Shown piece after piece: positions 1 through 9,301 of a stretch of DNA of 27,262 nt. The notes below the pieces were generated by a model. That model worked only from the letters and a program-made list of their open reading frames with translations, had not been told where the DNA came from and made no database searches. Both the position numbers and the translations under genes were made by a program. How positions within the stretch are numbered: the stretch's first letter is position 1; every line of letters starts with the position of its first letter. This DNA is from Desulfobulbus sp. (GTDB lineage Bacteria > Desulfobacterota > Desulfobulbia > Desulfobulbales > Desulfobulbaceae). The stretch lies in NCBI GenBank assembly GCA_028684915.1, contig JAQUEZ010000074.1, forward strand, positions 1 through 27,262, given 5' to 3'.

Positions 1-1599
1 AACGATCAGTATCTCCCAATTGGGATATCTGGTTTTGTGGACAATACTCTCAATGCAACCCTCCAGAATGTTTTTTTTGTCGCGGCTGGGTATAATGATG
101 CTCACCAGAGGGGCAGGGGTGGGCAGTGGGTGGTGGATACGGTACAGACCGAGTTCCGGACCGTCTGCCACGGCTGTGCCGCTGCCACGGAAAAAATCCT
201 CCAGGGCTTGCTTTCCTGAACGATCCGCTTGCTCTTTTCGGGCGCTCATTTGTGTCCCAGACTGCTCCGGTCGACAATGGTAGCCAACACCGGGTGCATG
301 GATCGCTATCAAATTTGTTTTATGGCGGATGAGGCGCAGGCAAAGGTCGTACTCCTCGGCTTCGGGATAACCGGAGCGATAACCATTGATCGCCAGCAAC
401 CCCTCCCGACGATAGAGGCAGAGCCGTCCCAAGTAGTTGTGAGAATAGAACAGGGTCGGGTTCCAATCCGGTTTGAAGTGGGGGTGGCAGCGTCGGCCAA
501 GATCGTCGAGGGCATCCTCGTCGCTGTAGATCAGGTCACAATCCGGTGCCATTATCCACTTGCGGACCAGCAGCGCCAGCGACTCCGGGGGGAGTTGGTC
601 GTGTTGACCTAACTGTCCCACAAAATCCCCTGTGGAGGCAGCAAAAGCCGAATTTAAAAGCGAACTTTTCTCCATTGCCGCTGGCATAGACAGGCCGCGG
701 ATACGATTCTTTTGCTTGTTGCAACCCTCAATCATGTCGTTAGTTTCGGTATCTATATCGCCGGTGATCACCAGTTCCCAGTGGGGATAGAGTTGATTTT
801 GGACCGAAGAAATCGCCTCGCGGAGCCAGGCACCTTTTGGTGTCTGGGCTGCGATGATCAGTGACACCAGAGGAGGGGCTGGCCAAGCCTTCATTTCCCG
901 CTGCAGGAGACGGATATCACGTTTGCGTTGTCGTGCGTTGAGGGCAAGAAAGGTGGCATAGTCAGATCCGGTCAACCGTTTCCTGCGCAATTCAGCGGTA
1001 TGGAGGTAGGCCTGGTGGGGACGAGCGAGTATCCCCCAAAGGTTGAGCGTGGGTACGTTTGCGTTGTTGATAGTTCGAAATCGCCACAGATCCGGTACCA
1101 GCCGATAGAGGCGGCGAAGAAAACTTTCCAGAGGGCTGATCCGGTGGATCAGCAGTGGGCTTTGGGAAAAGTAGCCCGCTGCTGCTGTGGGGGACCAATG
1201 CAGGGAGCGCACGCTAGACGGCAAGAAAAAAACCTCGCGTACCGTGCCGCGCAGGTTGGTCGGTATGGGGATGGTGATGCATTTGCCGCTGTGGGTTTCG
1301 ACCAGGAGCGCGGCCTCTCGATTACCGTTATTGCGTACCAAGGCAGCCTCGAGGTAGTACCAGCCGCCCCGTTCCAGCAGAGGGGACGGTTGTAGAGCAA
1401 AGCGCGGAGCCGGACCATTTGCTCGAAACTCCCCCTGGCCATCATCAATCACGGAAACATCCCCTGCCGGCATCATCTCCACGGTCACAAGTTGCCGGGG
1501 CAATCGTTCGATCAACCTCTCCAGTGCCGCCTCCCAGGGGGGTAAGGGGAGTAACCTTGCCTTGACCAGCTTGATACGATCAAGTGTATCTTGGGTCAT
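1..1599 (-). CDS. Tandem-domain GT2 glycosyltransferase, partial (C-terminus beyond left edge)
   Basis: The reading frame is open from an ATG at 1599 to base 1, giving exactly 533 codons without a stop, so the C-terminus is missing. Residues 1-240 are an N-terminal region I cannot assign. Residues about 243-440 are a GT-A fold GT2 domain beginning [14 protein letters not shown], with the downstream motifs DLIYSDED (355-362) and FKPDWNP. A second GT2 domain begins near 497 ([13 protein letters not shown]) and is cut off. This two-domain layout is known from rhamnan, O-antigen and capsule glycosyltransferases that add sugars to a lipid-linked chain on the inner face of the inner membrane. The start codon overlaps the stop of the upstream ATPase gene (ATGA), indicating translational coupling in the export operon. 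In domain 1 the usual DHDD or DQDD metal and nucleotide-binding motif reads GQHDQ. Family call is firm; the sugar specificity is not predictable. Confidence 0.9.
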   Translation of the reverse strand, partial: MTQDTLDRIKLVKARLLPLPPWEAALERLIERLPRQLVTVEMMPAGDVSVIDDGQGEFRANGPAPRFALQPSPLLERGGWYYLEAALVRNNGNREAALLVETHSGKCITIPIPTNLRGTVREVFFLPSSVRSLHWSPTAAAGYFSQSPLLIHRISPLESFLRRLYRLVPDLWRFRTINNANVPTLNLWGILARPHQAYLHTAELRRKRLTGSDYATFLALNARQRKRDIRLLQREMKAWPAPPLVSLIIAAQTPKGAWLREAISSVQNQLYPHWELVITGDIDTETNDMIEGCNKQKNRIRGLSMPAAMEKSSLLNSAFAASTGDFVGQLGQHDQLPPESLALLVRKWIMAPDCDLIYSDEDALDDLGRRCHPHFKPDWNPTLFYSHNYLGRLCLYRREGLLAINGYRSGYPEAEEYDLCLRLIRHKTNLIAIHAPGVGYHCRPEQSGTQMSARKEQADRSGKQALEDFFRGSGTAVADGPELGLYRIHHPLPTPAPLVSIIIPSRDKKNILEGCIESIVHKTRYPNWEILIV

Positions 1600-2246
1600 T
1601 GCCTCTGCTGATAAAAGTGGAAGGCGTCTTGGACCGTGTCGAAGCAATGAAGCTGGCCACCCTGGAGAACTGCGGCGCGATCGCAGTGCAATTTGATCTG
1701 CGTTGGTTGGTGCGAGACTAGGATCATTGCGCGATCCTTGCGTTTTTGGAACAGCTCGATCTCGCATTTTTTGTGGAAGCGTGCATCGCCTACCGCAGTG
1801 ACTTCATCGATGAGGAAGCAATCGAAATCAATAGCCAACGAGATGGCAAAGGCCAATCTGGCCCTCATGCCCGAAGAGTAAGACCGGATCGGTTCGTAGA
1901 AATAGGTGCCAAGTTCAGCAAACTCCTCGACCCGGGGAATACGTGGTGCGACATCCAGCCCGTAGACGCGGCAGATAAACCGCAGGTTATCCAGCCCGGT
2001 GAGAGACCCCTGAAAACCACCGGAAAAGGCCAGCGGCCAGGAAATGCTCATTTTTCGCTGTACCGTACCGCTGGTGGGCAGTTCCGCGCCCCCCATGAGG
2101 CGGATCAGGGTGGACTTCCCGGCACCATTGCTACCGAGGATGCCGATCTTTTCACCGGGATGGACCGTAAGGTTAATATTTTTCAGCACCGTACGCGGAC
2201 CCTTGCTGGTTTGGTACGCCTTGCTGACATTGTTGAGAATGAGCAT
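1596..2246 (-). CDS. kpsT: ABC-2 polysaccharide exporter, ATP-binding subunit (KpsT type)
   Basis: A 216-residue ATPase that powers export of a lipid-linked polysaccharide across the inner membrane with the KpsM-like permease encoded just upstream. Walker A is GSNGAGKS (38-45), the ABC signature YSSGM lies at 123-127, Walker B CFLIDE at 143-148, and the switch histidine is in SHQ (178-180). The length matches KpsT of group 2 capsules (about 220 residues). The longer Wzt proteins carry an extra C-terminal carbohydrate-binding domain, which is absent here. The gene starts two bases after the permease stop and its own TGA overlaps the ATG of the glycosyltransferase gene, so the genes form one transcription unit. 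Export without a substrate-binding Wzt domain suggests that chain termination is not read by this subunit. Confidence 0.93.
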   Translation of the reverse strand: MLILNNVSKAYQTSKGPRTVLKNINLTVHPGEKIGILGSNGAGKSTLIRLMGGAELPTSGTVQRKMSISWPLAFSGGFQGSLTGLDNLRFICRVYGLDVAPRIPRVEEFAELGTYFYEPIRSYSSGMRARLAFAISLAIDFDCFLIDEVTAVGDARFHKKCEIELFQKRKDRAMILVSHQPTQIKLHCDRAAVLQGGQLHCFDTVQDAFHFYQQRQ

Positions 2247-2248
2247 TA

Positions 2249-3037
2249 TCAGTTTGTCCTGTTCGCTGCTGACCGCATCAGCAGCAGACCAAATAGGGTA
2301 AGACCCAGGTTCCAGATTGTGCTGTAGCCAAGATCATAATGGGGTGTGATTGCCGAACCGAAGTAGCCTTCACGTAACAGCTCCATGGAATGGATCCAAG
2401 GGAGGTAGAGCAAATAACTGCGGGTAGGCTCAGGAAACCAGTCGACCATGAAAAAGGCCCCGGAGAGAACGAAGAGTAGGATGCTTGTCGGTTGCCAGAA
2501 TTTTTCGACAAATTGGTACATCTCATTCAGGGAGCCCAGGATAATAGCCAGGGCTGAGCCAAACCAGGCTAGTAACCCCCACGCGAGCAGCATTTTGAGG
2601 GTATCGTCGGGCATGGGAATCAGGCTCATAAAAATGCTGACCAACATGAGAAAGAAAAAGGCCATGGATTCGCCAGCCATTTCTAACAGTAGCCGGGCCG
2701 TATAGATGTCCAATATGCGAACATTTCTGTGGTACATCAAGGACCGGTTTGGCTCCACCGCGTTGATGCCACGGCTGGCTATCTTGCGTAACATGAAGGC
2801 GGCACAGTAGCCGGTAATAAAAAAGGCGATGATGGATAGGCCGTGAATATTTCCGCCTCCAGATGCTCTGGTGCTGAGGAGCAGAACCATGAAGAGCATG
2901 GGGGCAAGAAACATCCATAAAAAGCCAAAATCGTTGCGCCCATAGCGGGTGATGATCTCCCGCATCAACAGCGCCCAGATCACCCGACCCTGGATGCGCA
3001 GCGAGCCAAAAAAAGAGGTTGTTTCCAAGCTAGGCAT
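2249..3037 (-). CDS. kpsM: ABC-2 polysaccharide exporter, permease subunit (KpsM type)
   Basis: A 262-residue integral inner-membrane protein of the ABC-2 family. Hydrophobic segments lie at roughly 38-56, 64-84, 116-140, 145-165, 178-198 and 232-252, the six-helix pattern of KpsM/Wzm. The N-terminal stretch [17 protein letters not shown] is the conserved cytoplasmic entry region of these permeases. It should pair with the KpsT-like ATPase to carry the finished polysaccharide on its lipid anchor to the periplasm, where the KpsE-like protein takes over. It is separated from the KpsE-like gene by three bases and from the ATPase gene by two, so expression is tightly coupled. Size and neighbours support the call strongly. 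Confidence 0.93.
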   Translation of the reverse strand: MPSLETTSFFGSLRIQGRVIWALLMREIITRYGRNDFGFLWMFLAPMLFMVLLLSTRASGGGNIHGLSIIAFFITGYCAAFMLRKIASRGINAVEPNRSLMYHRNVRILDIYTARLLLEMAGESMAFFFLMLVSIFMSLIPMPDDTLKMLLAWGLLAWFGSALAIILGSLNEMYQFVEKFWQPTSILLFVLSGAFFMVDWFPEPTRSYLLYLPWIHSMELLREGYFGSAITPHYDLGYSTIWNLGLTLFGLLLMRSAANRTN

Positions 3038-3040
3038 TGA

Positions 3041-4201
3041 TTAACTCCGGTGTTCACGAACGCCGGCCAAGAGGATGGTGCAAACTCCGTAAACCACCAG
3101 GCTGACGAAGAAGACAGCGATGATGCCACGCAGTCGGCGGGGCGTCATGGGCATATCCGGAGTGCTGGGCTGGGAGATACGTTCCAGGTACAGTTGTTTG
3201 CGCAGTGCTTCAGCGCGTGCCTGTTCTAGTGAGGCGAGTGTACTCGCAAGCTGGCGATCGGCAAATTCACGGTCCAGCGCCAACCTTTCATATTCGGCCG
3301 CTTTTTGGGCAAGAGAATGATCGCTGCCAGCCACTTTGTTGGTTTCCTGATCGATCTCTTTGCGCAAATGCTTAACCCTTTCTTTCAGAGATGGAATTTG
3401 GGGGTTGCTAGCGGTCAAGGTTTGTAATTGGGAGAGCAGCCCTTGGGCCGTGATGAGTTCGTCTTGTAATCTGGCAATCTGCTGCAATTGAATAGTCGAT
3501 TGCTGCTCCGGATTGATAACGTTTTTTTTGTTACGGTAGGCGGACAGTGTCAGTGCGGCTGCTTTAGCTTTTTGTTCCGCCATGGCCACCTCAGTCGCGG
3601 CATAACTGATCATGTCCCTCATGCCTCGTCCGTTGAGCTGGTTGACCAGGGTTTCACTTATTTCCAGCAATCGCTGGTTAAGGAGAACAGCGTCGTGGGC
3701 AGTAAATGCCTGAATTTTTAGAGTCAAAATCGATGAAGCCGCGTCGATCTGAACAGCGACAATTTTGCTTCGATAGTAACTATAAAGATCTTCAAAACTG
3801 GTTCGCCACCATGCCGCACCTGGAAATCGACTGAAACAATCAATCTCAGGCCTGGAAAAAGCAGCACGAAGATCGATTGTTTTTTCGAGTTGGTAAAGCG
3901 CGTCGCGAGAGGTAATAAAACTTTGCACCGTATAAGAATCAGACCGGTCCGAGCTAAAACCGGTTGACTGTAAAAAAGAGTCGAAGGAAGAGGACATTGC
4001 ATTCCTTTCCGGGGTACGAACAACAAAAGTAGCCTCGGAGGTGTAAATATCTGAGGCGATTAGTCCGTAGTAGATGATGGCTGCGAGCGTCGGTAGACCA
4101 ACGATGACAAGGAAAAGACGATTAATACGTCTCACCAAGGGTTTCTTTTTTGCCGTTACTGAAAGGCTTTGATTGTTTACGGTATTGTCTGAGGGAATCA
4201 C
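3041..4201 (-). CDS. kpsE: Capsule export inner-membrane co-polymerase (KpsE/CtrB/BexC type)
   Basis: A 386-residue polysaccharide co-polymerase/export protein. It has a short cytoplasmic N-terminus, a membrane helix at about 28-49, a long periplasmic region (50-355) rich in heptad-like helical sequence (about 190-340), and a second membrane helix at about 360-380 ending in a short cytoplasmic tail. This is the topology of KpsE, CtrB, BexC and VexD, which join the ABC exporter to an outer-membrane channel. No KpsD/Wza-like channel gene is in the window. The start codon is GTG (4201); no in-frame ATG lies upstream, and the Shine-Dalgarno match is weak (GGTCC). It is the first gene of the operon, about 134 nt downstream of the predicted transcription start. 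Confidence 0.88.
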   Translation of the reverse strand: MIPSDNTVNNQSLSVTAKKKPLVRRINRLFLVIVGLPTLAAIIYYGLIASDIYTSEATFVVRTPERNAMSSSFDSFLQSTGFSSDRSDSYTVQSFITSRDALYQLEKTIDLRAAFSRPEIDCFSRFPGAAWWRTSFEDLYSYYRSKIVAVQIDAASSILTLKIQAFTAHDAVLLNQRLLEISETLVNQLNGRGMRDMISYAATEVAMAEQKAKAAALTLSAYRNKKNVINPEQQSTIQLQQIARLQDELITAQGLLSQLQTLTASNPQIPSLKERVKHLRKEIDQETNKVAGSDHSLAQKAAEYERLALDREFADRQLASTLASLEQARAEALRKQLYLERISQPSTPDMPMTPRRLRGIIAVFFVSLVVYGVCTILLAGVREHRS

Positions 4202-4341
4202 GATTTTTTAGGACCATTAAGTGATAGTAGTCGAAGCCTTGCCGTGATGGATTCGATTGAGTAGGTTGCTAATTTATTGACAATTTAAGCGCAAAATAAA
4301 GATGTATCGTACAGGCGGATTGTACAAAAAAAAACATATTT

Positions 4342-4370
4342 ATTAAAACGAGTTACTTTGCTATCGTCAA
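4342..4370 (-). promoter_or_regulatory. Predicted sigma70 promoter of the kps operon
   Basis: On the minus strand a TTGACG -35 (4370-4365) and a TTTAAT -10 (4347-4342) are separated by exactly 17 bp. The predicted start is near 4335, leaving a leader of about 134 nt before the GTG of the KpsE-like gene. The leader contains an A/T tract and a small dyad TGTAC-N7-GTACA type (4309-4325). I looked for an RfaH ops element (GGCGGTAG) in the transcript sense and did not find one. Confidence 0.55.
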
Positions 4371-4420
4371 GAAGGAAGTTTTGGCTCGGACGGGTTGGCG
4401 AAGAATCCAGCAATATTAAT

Positions 4421-4451
4421 TTGACGATGGTGCTTGCGACACTTGTGAATA
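4421..4451 (+). promoter_or_regulatory. Possible kdsB promoter
   Basis: TTGACG at 4421-4426 lies 30 bp before the kdsB ATG. The region 17-19 bp downstream (around TGTGAATA, 4444-4451) is only a poor -10. If it is used, transcription would start at or very near the ATG at 4456. The rest of the divergent intergenic region (4202-4455) is AT-rich and shows no other gene. Confidence 0.3.
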
Positions 4452-4455
4452 TTCG

Positions 4456-5190
4456 ATGAATAGACGTATAGTCATAGTCATACCAGCTCGTTATGGCTCC
4501 ACCCGATTGCCGGGAAAACCTTTGGCTGAAATTCATGGCAAACCTATGGCGCAACATGTGTACGAGCGGGCCTTGCAAGTGCCAGGGATTGCTGCAGTTG
4601 TTGTCGCCACCGATGATAGCAGGGTCATGGAAACAGTGCAGGCCTTTGGCGGACGGTGTGTCATGACCTCGGTGGATCACCCCTCTGGGACCGATCGGCT
4701 CACGGAAGTCATGCAATCGCTGGATGCTGATGTCTATATCAATTTGCAGTGCGATGAACCCCTGGTTCGGCCTGAAAATATAAGCAAACTGGCCCAGGGC
4801 ATGCTGGAAGATACTTCCATACAGATCGGAACATTATGCCACCCGCTCCCCGCCGACGAGGCAGGCAGCCCCCATCTGGTTAAGGTTGTCTTCTCTGCCA
4901 AGGGAGATGCCCTTTATTTCAGTCGTTCGCCTATTCCTTACAACCGTACTCCGGAAACCGCCTGCTATTATAAGCATGTCGGAATCTATGCGTATCGGCG
5001 TGAAGTACTGGAGGTTTATGCCGGATTACCCCAGCCAATGATGGAGCAGGCGGAAAAATTGGAACAACTCCGACTGCTTGCTGCCGGTTTTCGTATTCGC
5101 GTCTTTGAAGTGCCGCCTGTGGGACCGGGGGTGGATACCCCCCGGTGTTTGGCCACAGTGCGTGAACTCATGAAGGGTTGCCAACTCTGA
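4456..5190 (+). CDS. kdsB: 3-deoxy-manno-octulosonate cytidylyltransferase (CMP-Kdo synthetase)
   Basis: A 244-residue cytoplasmic enzyme that joins CTP and Kdo to give CMP-Kdo, the donor for Kdo in lipopolysaccharide and in the Kdo linker of group 2 capsules. The N-terminal nucleotide-binding loop PARYGSTRLPGKP is at 10-22, the metal-binding region QCDEP at 98-102, and the conserved C-terminal GVDTP is near residue 225. The length is typical (about 245-250). It is divergent from the kps operon, so it may act as the capsule-locus kpsU paralogue, but it could equally be the only kdsB of the genome; the window cannot decide. No Shine-Dalgarno sequence precedes the ATG, and an in-frame stop at 4417 leaves no upstream start. 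Confidence 0.95.
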   Translation: MNRRIVIVIPARYGSTRLPGKPLAEIHGKPMAQHVYERALQVPGIAAVVVATDDSRVMETVQAFGGRCVMTSVDHPSGTDRLTEVMQSLDADVYINLQCDEPLVRPENISKLAQGMLEDTSIQIGTLCHPLPADEAGSPHLVKVVFSAKGDALYFSRSPIPYNRTPETACYYKHVGIYAYRREVLEVYAGLPQPMMEQAEKLEQLRLLAAGFRIRVFEVPPVGPGVDTPRCLATVRELMKGCQL

Positions 5191-5204
5191 CAAACCTTTT
5201 TTCC
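5175..5204 (+). terminator. Weak terminator candidate at the kdsB 3' end
   Basis: GGGTTG near the kdsB stop can pair with CAAACC (one mismatch) and is followed by six T residues (about 5198-5203). The stem is short and partly coding, so this is only a possible terminator. The gap to the convergent purL stop is just 14 bp. Confidence 0.3.
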
Positions 5205-8200
5205 TTATTTCATACACCAATCATAAGCGTTCTGGAACATCCGCAGCCAGGGGCTGACCGGCAGCGATTTCATCGATTCCGGCATCCAATGGGCCTGCCA
5301 GGTGAGGAAGGTCCGCTCCGGATGGGGCATCATCGCCAGATGGCGACCATCGGGTGAGCAGATGCCGGTGAGGCCGCCGGGCGATCCATTGGGGTTAAAG
5401 GGATAGTTCTCGGTCGGATTGCCCTCGTCGTCCACATAGACGACCGTTGCCATCTGCTCGGCCCAGACGCGTTCGCGGATCGATTCATCCGGGAAGTGGA
5501 GATAGCCCTCGCCGTGATCCACATGGATGCCGAAGACTAGGTCTTCCATCCCCTGGAGCATAATCGCTTTGCTCTCCAGTATTTTCACTGTAGCCCAACG
5601 GGATTCGAACCGACCGCTGAGGTTATGGATGAAGCGGGGCTGGCGCTCGGCCTCGATTCCCAGCCAGGGCACCCAGCCGAGCAGGCCGAATAACTGGCAG
5701 CCGTTGCAGATCCCCAGGGTGAAGGTATCCGGGCGGTTGTAAAATTCGTGGAATTGGGCCTGGAGGCGTTCGTTGAAGCGGATGGTCGCGGCCCAGCCCT
5801 TGGCGCTCTCGGGCACGTCGGCGTAGGAAAACCCGCCAACCGCCGCAATGCCACGGAATTCAGTCAGATTGATCCGTCCGGCAAGGAGGTCGGTCATGGT
5901 CACGTCCCATGGCTCGAATCCGGCACTGTAAAAGGCGGAACTCATCTCACGGTCGGAATTGGAACCCTCATCGCGAAGAATGATTACTTTGGGTTTATCC
6001 GCCTTCTGCAGAATAGCAGGCACTGTAGGCTCGGGCGTAAAGCTGAGGTGATATTCCGGCCCCTTGCGGTCCATGGTGTTGAATTTTTCCGCATCCGCAC
6101 ATTCGGGATTCATCTGCAGCCGCTCCAGTTGGTAGCTGGTTTCCTCCCACCATTGGCGCAGCAGAACCATGGAATCATCCAACACCATCTTGCCGTTGAA
6201 CTGAATGGTGACCGCCTGTTTCACCCTGGTTGAGCCCAGCACCACGCAGGGGATTTTGTTTCGATCAAAGCGTTCTTTTACCTGGGCGAGATGATTCCAA
6301 CGGCACTCGATAACCAGGCCCAGTTCTTCGGCAAACAGGGTTTCGAGGATGGTGCCTGCGCCGTTCAGCGCAAGATTGAGTCCGCAGTTGCCGGCAAAGG
6401 CCATTTCCAGCAGGGTGGTGATCAGGCCGCCGTCGCTGCGGTCATGACCGGAGAGAATAACTCCCTGCTCGATCAGCGACTGGACAGCGGCAAAGGCCAA
6501 TTTGACCTGGGCTGGGTTGTCCATGTCCGGTACTTCATTGCCGATCTGATCGCAGGTTTGCGCCAAGGCGCTGCCGCCGAGGCGGTTCTTGCCCCCGGAG
6601 AGATCGACCAGAAGCAGGACCGATCCTGGTTCCTTGATGTCCGGGGTGACCTTTTTGCGAATGTCCCCCATGGCGGCATAAAGGGAAATAACCAGCTCGC
6701 GCGGTGATTTGACCACCTCGTCTCCGACCTTGGCCGCCATGGAAAGGCTATCCTTACCGCCATCCACTGCGATCCCCACCGTAATCATCGCCTCGGCCAT
6801 GGCCTCGGCCGCATCGCGCAGGGCCGCGCCCTCACCGGTGAGCTTCGGTGCCCACATCCAGTTGGCCGAACATTTGACCTGCTCCAGGTCTTCAATTTTA
6901 GCCCAAACCAGGTTGGTCAGAGCCTCGCCCACAGCCATGCGTGCACCTGCCGCCGGATCAACCAGCATCTTGATCGGCTGTTCGCCGATAGCACTGGCAA
7001 TACCGGTGTGGCCAAAGTGACTCTGGGCCACCACCGCCACGTCGGCCACGGTCAACTGCAGTGGACCGCAGCACTGCTGCTGGGCAATCAGGCCGGTGAC
7101 TGCCCGGTCCACCTTATTGGTCAGGAACCGTTTGGAGCCGACTGAGACTAAACGCAGTACCCGGTGCAGAGCCTCGCGCACGTCCATACCCTTGGGTGGG
7201 ACAAAGGCAGACAGGGATGGGCGTGTCCGGGTGTCGATAAAGGTTTTCTGCGGGATATTACCAAGGAGTTCTGGGATGTCGATATCCACCGGATTGGTGT
7301 CGTCCTGACTGTCATGGACAATGAATTTCAAATCACCGGTCACCTCGCCCAGAACCTCGCAGGCCACCTTCTCCCGCGCACAGATGTTTTGAAACTGCTC
7401 GATATTTTCCGGGCTGATCAACAGGCCGACTCGCTCCTGGTACTCGGCCACATAGATCTCCAGCACCGACATGGTCGGATCGCCGACCCGAATCTTGCGG
7501 ATTTCCACCCGGCCGCCGGCATGCTCCACCAACTCCTTGAGAACGTTGGCCGGTCCACCGGCACCCTGGTCATGGATGACGTCGATCAGGCTTAAATCGC
7601 CCATCTCGTTACAGGCCCGCAGCACGCGGTTCATTTTCTGCTCCATTTCGGCATCGCCACGCTGGACTGCATCGAAATCAAGCTTGGATTCGTTTTCTCC
7701 TTGAAGCATGGATGAGGCCGCGCCGCCACCAAAGCCGACTCGGTAGGCCGGGCCGCCCACCTGGACGATGATCATGCCCTTGGTGGCTTCCTTTTTCTCG
7801 GTGTGGCGGTCGTCGATCTGGCCGATACCGGCGGTGAACATGATCGGTTTCAAAAAACCCCAGCGTTCACCGTTTTCCAGGCGGAGGTCGAAAGAACGGG
7901 TAAAACCTTGGATCAAGGGTTCGCCGAACTTGTTGCCGTAATCAGAGGCACCATTGCTCGCCTCGATCTCTATTTCCAGGGCCGGTGCCAGGCTATCGGG
8001 ACAGGCATAGTCGTTTTCCCATTCCAGCAAATAATCGGGGATATGGAGGTTGGCCACACAGTAGCCAGCGGTTCCCGCCATGACAAAACCGCCGCGACCA
8101 GTGCCCTGGACGTCGCGGATACGGCCGCCAGTGCCGGTTTCCGCACCTGGGAAGGGGGCCACGCCGGTGGGGAAGTTATGGGTTTCTGCCGTCAGCAGCG

Positions 8201-9005
8201 GGTGGTAGCAAACGCTCGCCTCTTTAAGCGGCGAAGGGTTGCCTGGTTGCTCCGGGAGGAGTGTGTTCAGGGTGAATCCTTCGATAACACTTGAGTTATC
8301 TTTAAAAGCAATCTTGCTTCCCTTGGGGTTGGCGGCCAAGGTATCGGTGACCACCTTGAACAGGGGCCTGTCAAAGTTTTCTCCGTCGATTACCTGTTTG
8401 CCGCGAAAAAAACCGTGCCGAGAATGCTCGGAGTTGGCGTTGTTAAGATCCATGATCTCAACAATTGTCGGGTTACGGTCACACCGTTTGACAAAGTAGT
8501 TGTAATAAAGCTCCCGATCCCTCTCATCCATAGAAATGCCGGGGATCTCCAAAAGCCCGTCCGCTCCCTTGGTTTTGAGATCGACCTCATAGACCGGTTC
8601 CGGTGCAATGCCGGTCTCAAAGGTGGTCAGTGGCTGGGCGTAGACACATTCGGTCATGCGATCATGGTTCTTGGCGACAAAGGCGTCCAGGTCCATATCT
8701 TGCGGAACAAGAGAGCGGCGGGAGCGCTCTACTCGGGTGACTACATCCAGGCCCACGGCCCGGCAGATGGAAACCATATTTGAGGACCAGGCCGTGGCAA
8801 AGTTGAGCCGGGGGCCGACCTCTACCACGCGTTCACCCCGGAGCTGCGGTTCAAAAGTGACGGTTTCCAAGAGAAATCCATCGGCGAGGATCAGCCGTAA
8901 CCGCTCCATCTCCTCGGGCTCCAGCGGACGGCTGGATTCGATGTTGAAGCAGTAGGCAAAGTCGGGTTTGAGCTGACGATGGAGTTGGGTCACAAGAGAT
9001 GCCAT
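5205..9005 (-). CDS. purL: Phosphoribosylformylglycinamidine synthase, fused large form
   Basis: A 1266-residue cytoplasmic enzyme of purine synthesis that converts FGAR, glutamine and ATP into FGAM. It is the single-chain proteobacterial form (about 1295 residues in E. coli), so PurS- and PurQ-like parts are fused. The N-terminal PurS-like region is at 1-150. The AIRS-type ATP-binding core includes ETHNFPTGVAPFPGAETGTG. The C-terminal class I glutamine amidotransferase (about 1005-1266) has nucleophile Cys1100 in GICNGCQL and the catalytic pair His1228/Glu1230 in MMPHPERTF. The start ATG (9005) has AAGGA seven bases upstream. Its promoter was not clear; a palindromic repeat element lies just upstream at 9078-9238. 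The stop is 14 bp from the convergent kdsB stop. Confidence 0.97.
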   Translation of the reverse strand: MASLVTQLHRQLKPDFAYCFNIESSRPLEPEEMERLRLILADGFLLETVTFEPQLRGERVVEVGPRLNFATAWSSNMVSICRAVGLDVVTRVERSRRSLVPQDMDLDAFVAKNHDRMTECVYAQPLTTFETGIAPEPVYEVDLKTKGADGLLEIPGISMDERDRELYYNYFVKRCDRNPTIVEIMDLNNANSEHSRHGFFRGKQVIDGENFDRPLFKVVTDTLAANPKGSKIAFKDNSSVIEGFTLNTLLPEQPGNPSPLKEASVCYHPLLTAETHNFPTGVAPFPGAETGTGGRIRDVQGTGRGGFVMAGTAGYCVANLHIPDYLLEWENDYACPDSLAPALEIEIEASNGASDYGNKFGEPLIQGFTRSFDLRLENGERWGFLKPIMFTAGIGQIDDRHTEKKEATKGMIIVQVGGPAYRVGFGGGAASSMLQGENESKLDFDAVQRGDAEMEQKMNRVLRACNEMGDLSLIDVIHDQGAGGPANVLKELVEHAGGRVEIRKIRVGDPTMSVLEIYVAEYQERVGLLISPENIEQFQNICAREKVACEVLGEVTGDLKFIVHDSQDDTNPVDIDIPELLGNIPQKTFIDTRTRPSLSAFVPPKGMDVREALHRVLRLVSVGSKRFLTNKVDRAVTGLIAQQQCCGPLQLTVADVAVVAQSHFGHTGIASAIGEQPIKMLVDPAAGARMAVGEALTNLVWAKIEDLEQVKCSANWMWAPKLTGEGAALRDAAEAMAEAMITVGIAVDGGKDSLSMAAKVGDEVVKSPRELVISLYAAMGDIRKKVTPDIKEPGSVLLLVDLSGGKNRLGGSALAQTCDQIGNEVPDMDNPAQVKLAFAAVQSLIEQGVILSGHDRSDGGLITTLLEMAFAGNCGLNLALNGAGTILETLFAEELGLVIECRWNHLAQVKERFDRNKIPCVVLGSTRVKQAVTIQFNGKMVLDDSMVLLRQWWEETSYQLERLQMNPECADAEKFNTMDRKGPEYHLSFTPEPTVPAILQKADKPKVIILRDEGSNSDREMSSAFYSAGFEPWDVTMTDLLAGRINLTEFRGIAAVGGFSYADVPESAKGWAATIRFNERLQAQFHEFYNRPDTFTLGICNGCQLFGLLGWVPWLGIEAERQPRFIHNLSGRFESRWATVKILESKAIMLQGMEDLVFGIHVDHGEGYLHFPDESIRERVWAEQMATVVYVDDEGNPTENYPFNPNGSPGGLTGICSPDGRHLAMMPHPERTFLTWQAHWMPESMKSLPVSPWLRMFQNAYDWCMK

Positions 9006-9077
9006 GGAGTGTCCTTTCTATCTGAATATCCGAACCGTCATAACGGCAGGGCAATGAAAACAAGGGAAAAATCTTTT

Positions 9078-9238
9078 GATGGCGTCGTAAAAACTTCGAT
9101 CTACTGCGTCGCAGCATTTTTCCCGATGCTCGACATACCTTATGTATGCCTTCGAGCCGGGGGAAACGCTGCTCCTTGTATATCTGTGTTTTTACCTAGC
9201 CATCTTTTAGAGTGTGACGGATTTTTTACGAGTCCATC
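9078..9238 (+). mobile_element. 161-bp palindromic MITE-like repeat, copy 1
   Basis: The element starts GATGGCGTCGTAAAAAC and ends TTTTTTACGAGTCCATC, which are inverted repeats of each other (14 of 16 positions). Another inverted copy of the end, GTTTTTACCTAGCCATC, closes an inner 127-bp unit at 9204. The inner unit folds on itself: GCAGC near 9111 pairs with GCTGC near 9172, and the centre holds GCTCGA-CATAC / GTATG-TCGAGC. A second copy of identical length lies inverted at 23156-23316. No transposase is encoded, so it would have to be mobilised in trans. It fills most of the 296-bp gap between the radical SAM gene and purL; the remainder (9006-9077, 9239-9301) shows only the purL leader and AT-rich sequence. 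Confidence 0.75.
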
Positions 9239-9301
9239 TTTTTTAAAATTAGCACTAACAACGATTTTTTTCTGCTGCAAAGTGCAACCATTAGGCAGTT
9301 T

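Noticed and set aside
4309..4325. JUMPstart/ops element in the kps leader
   Set aside because: GGCGGATT occurs only on the strand opposite to the transcript and differs from GGCGGTAG; only a small dyad remains.
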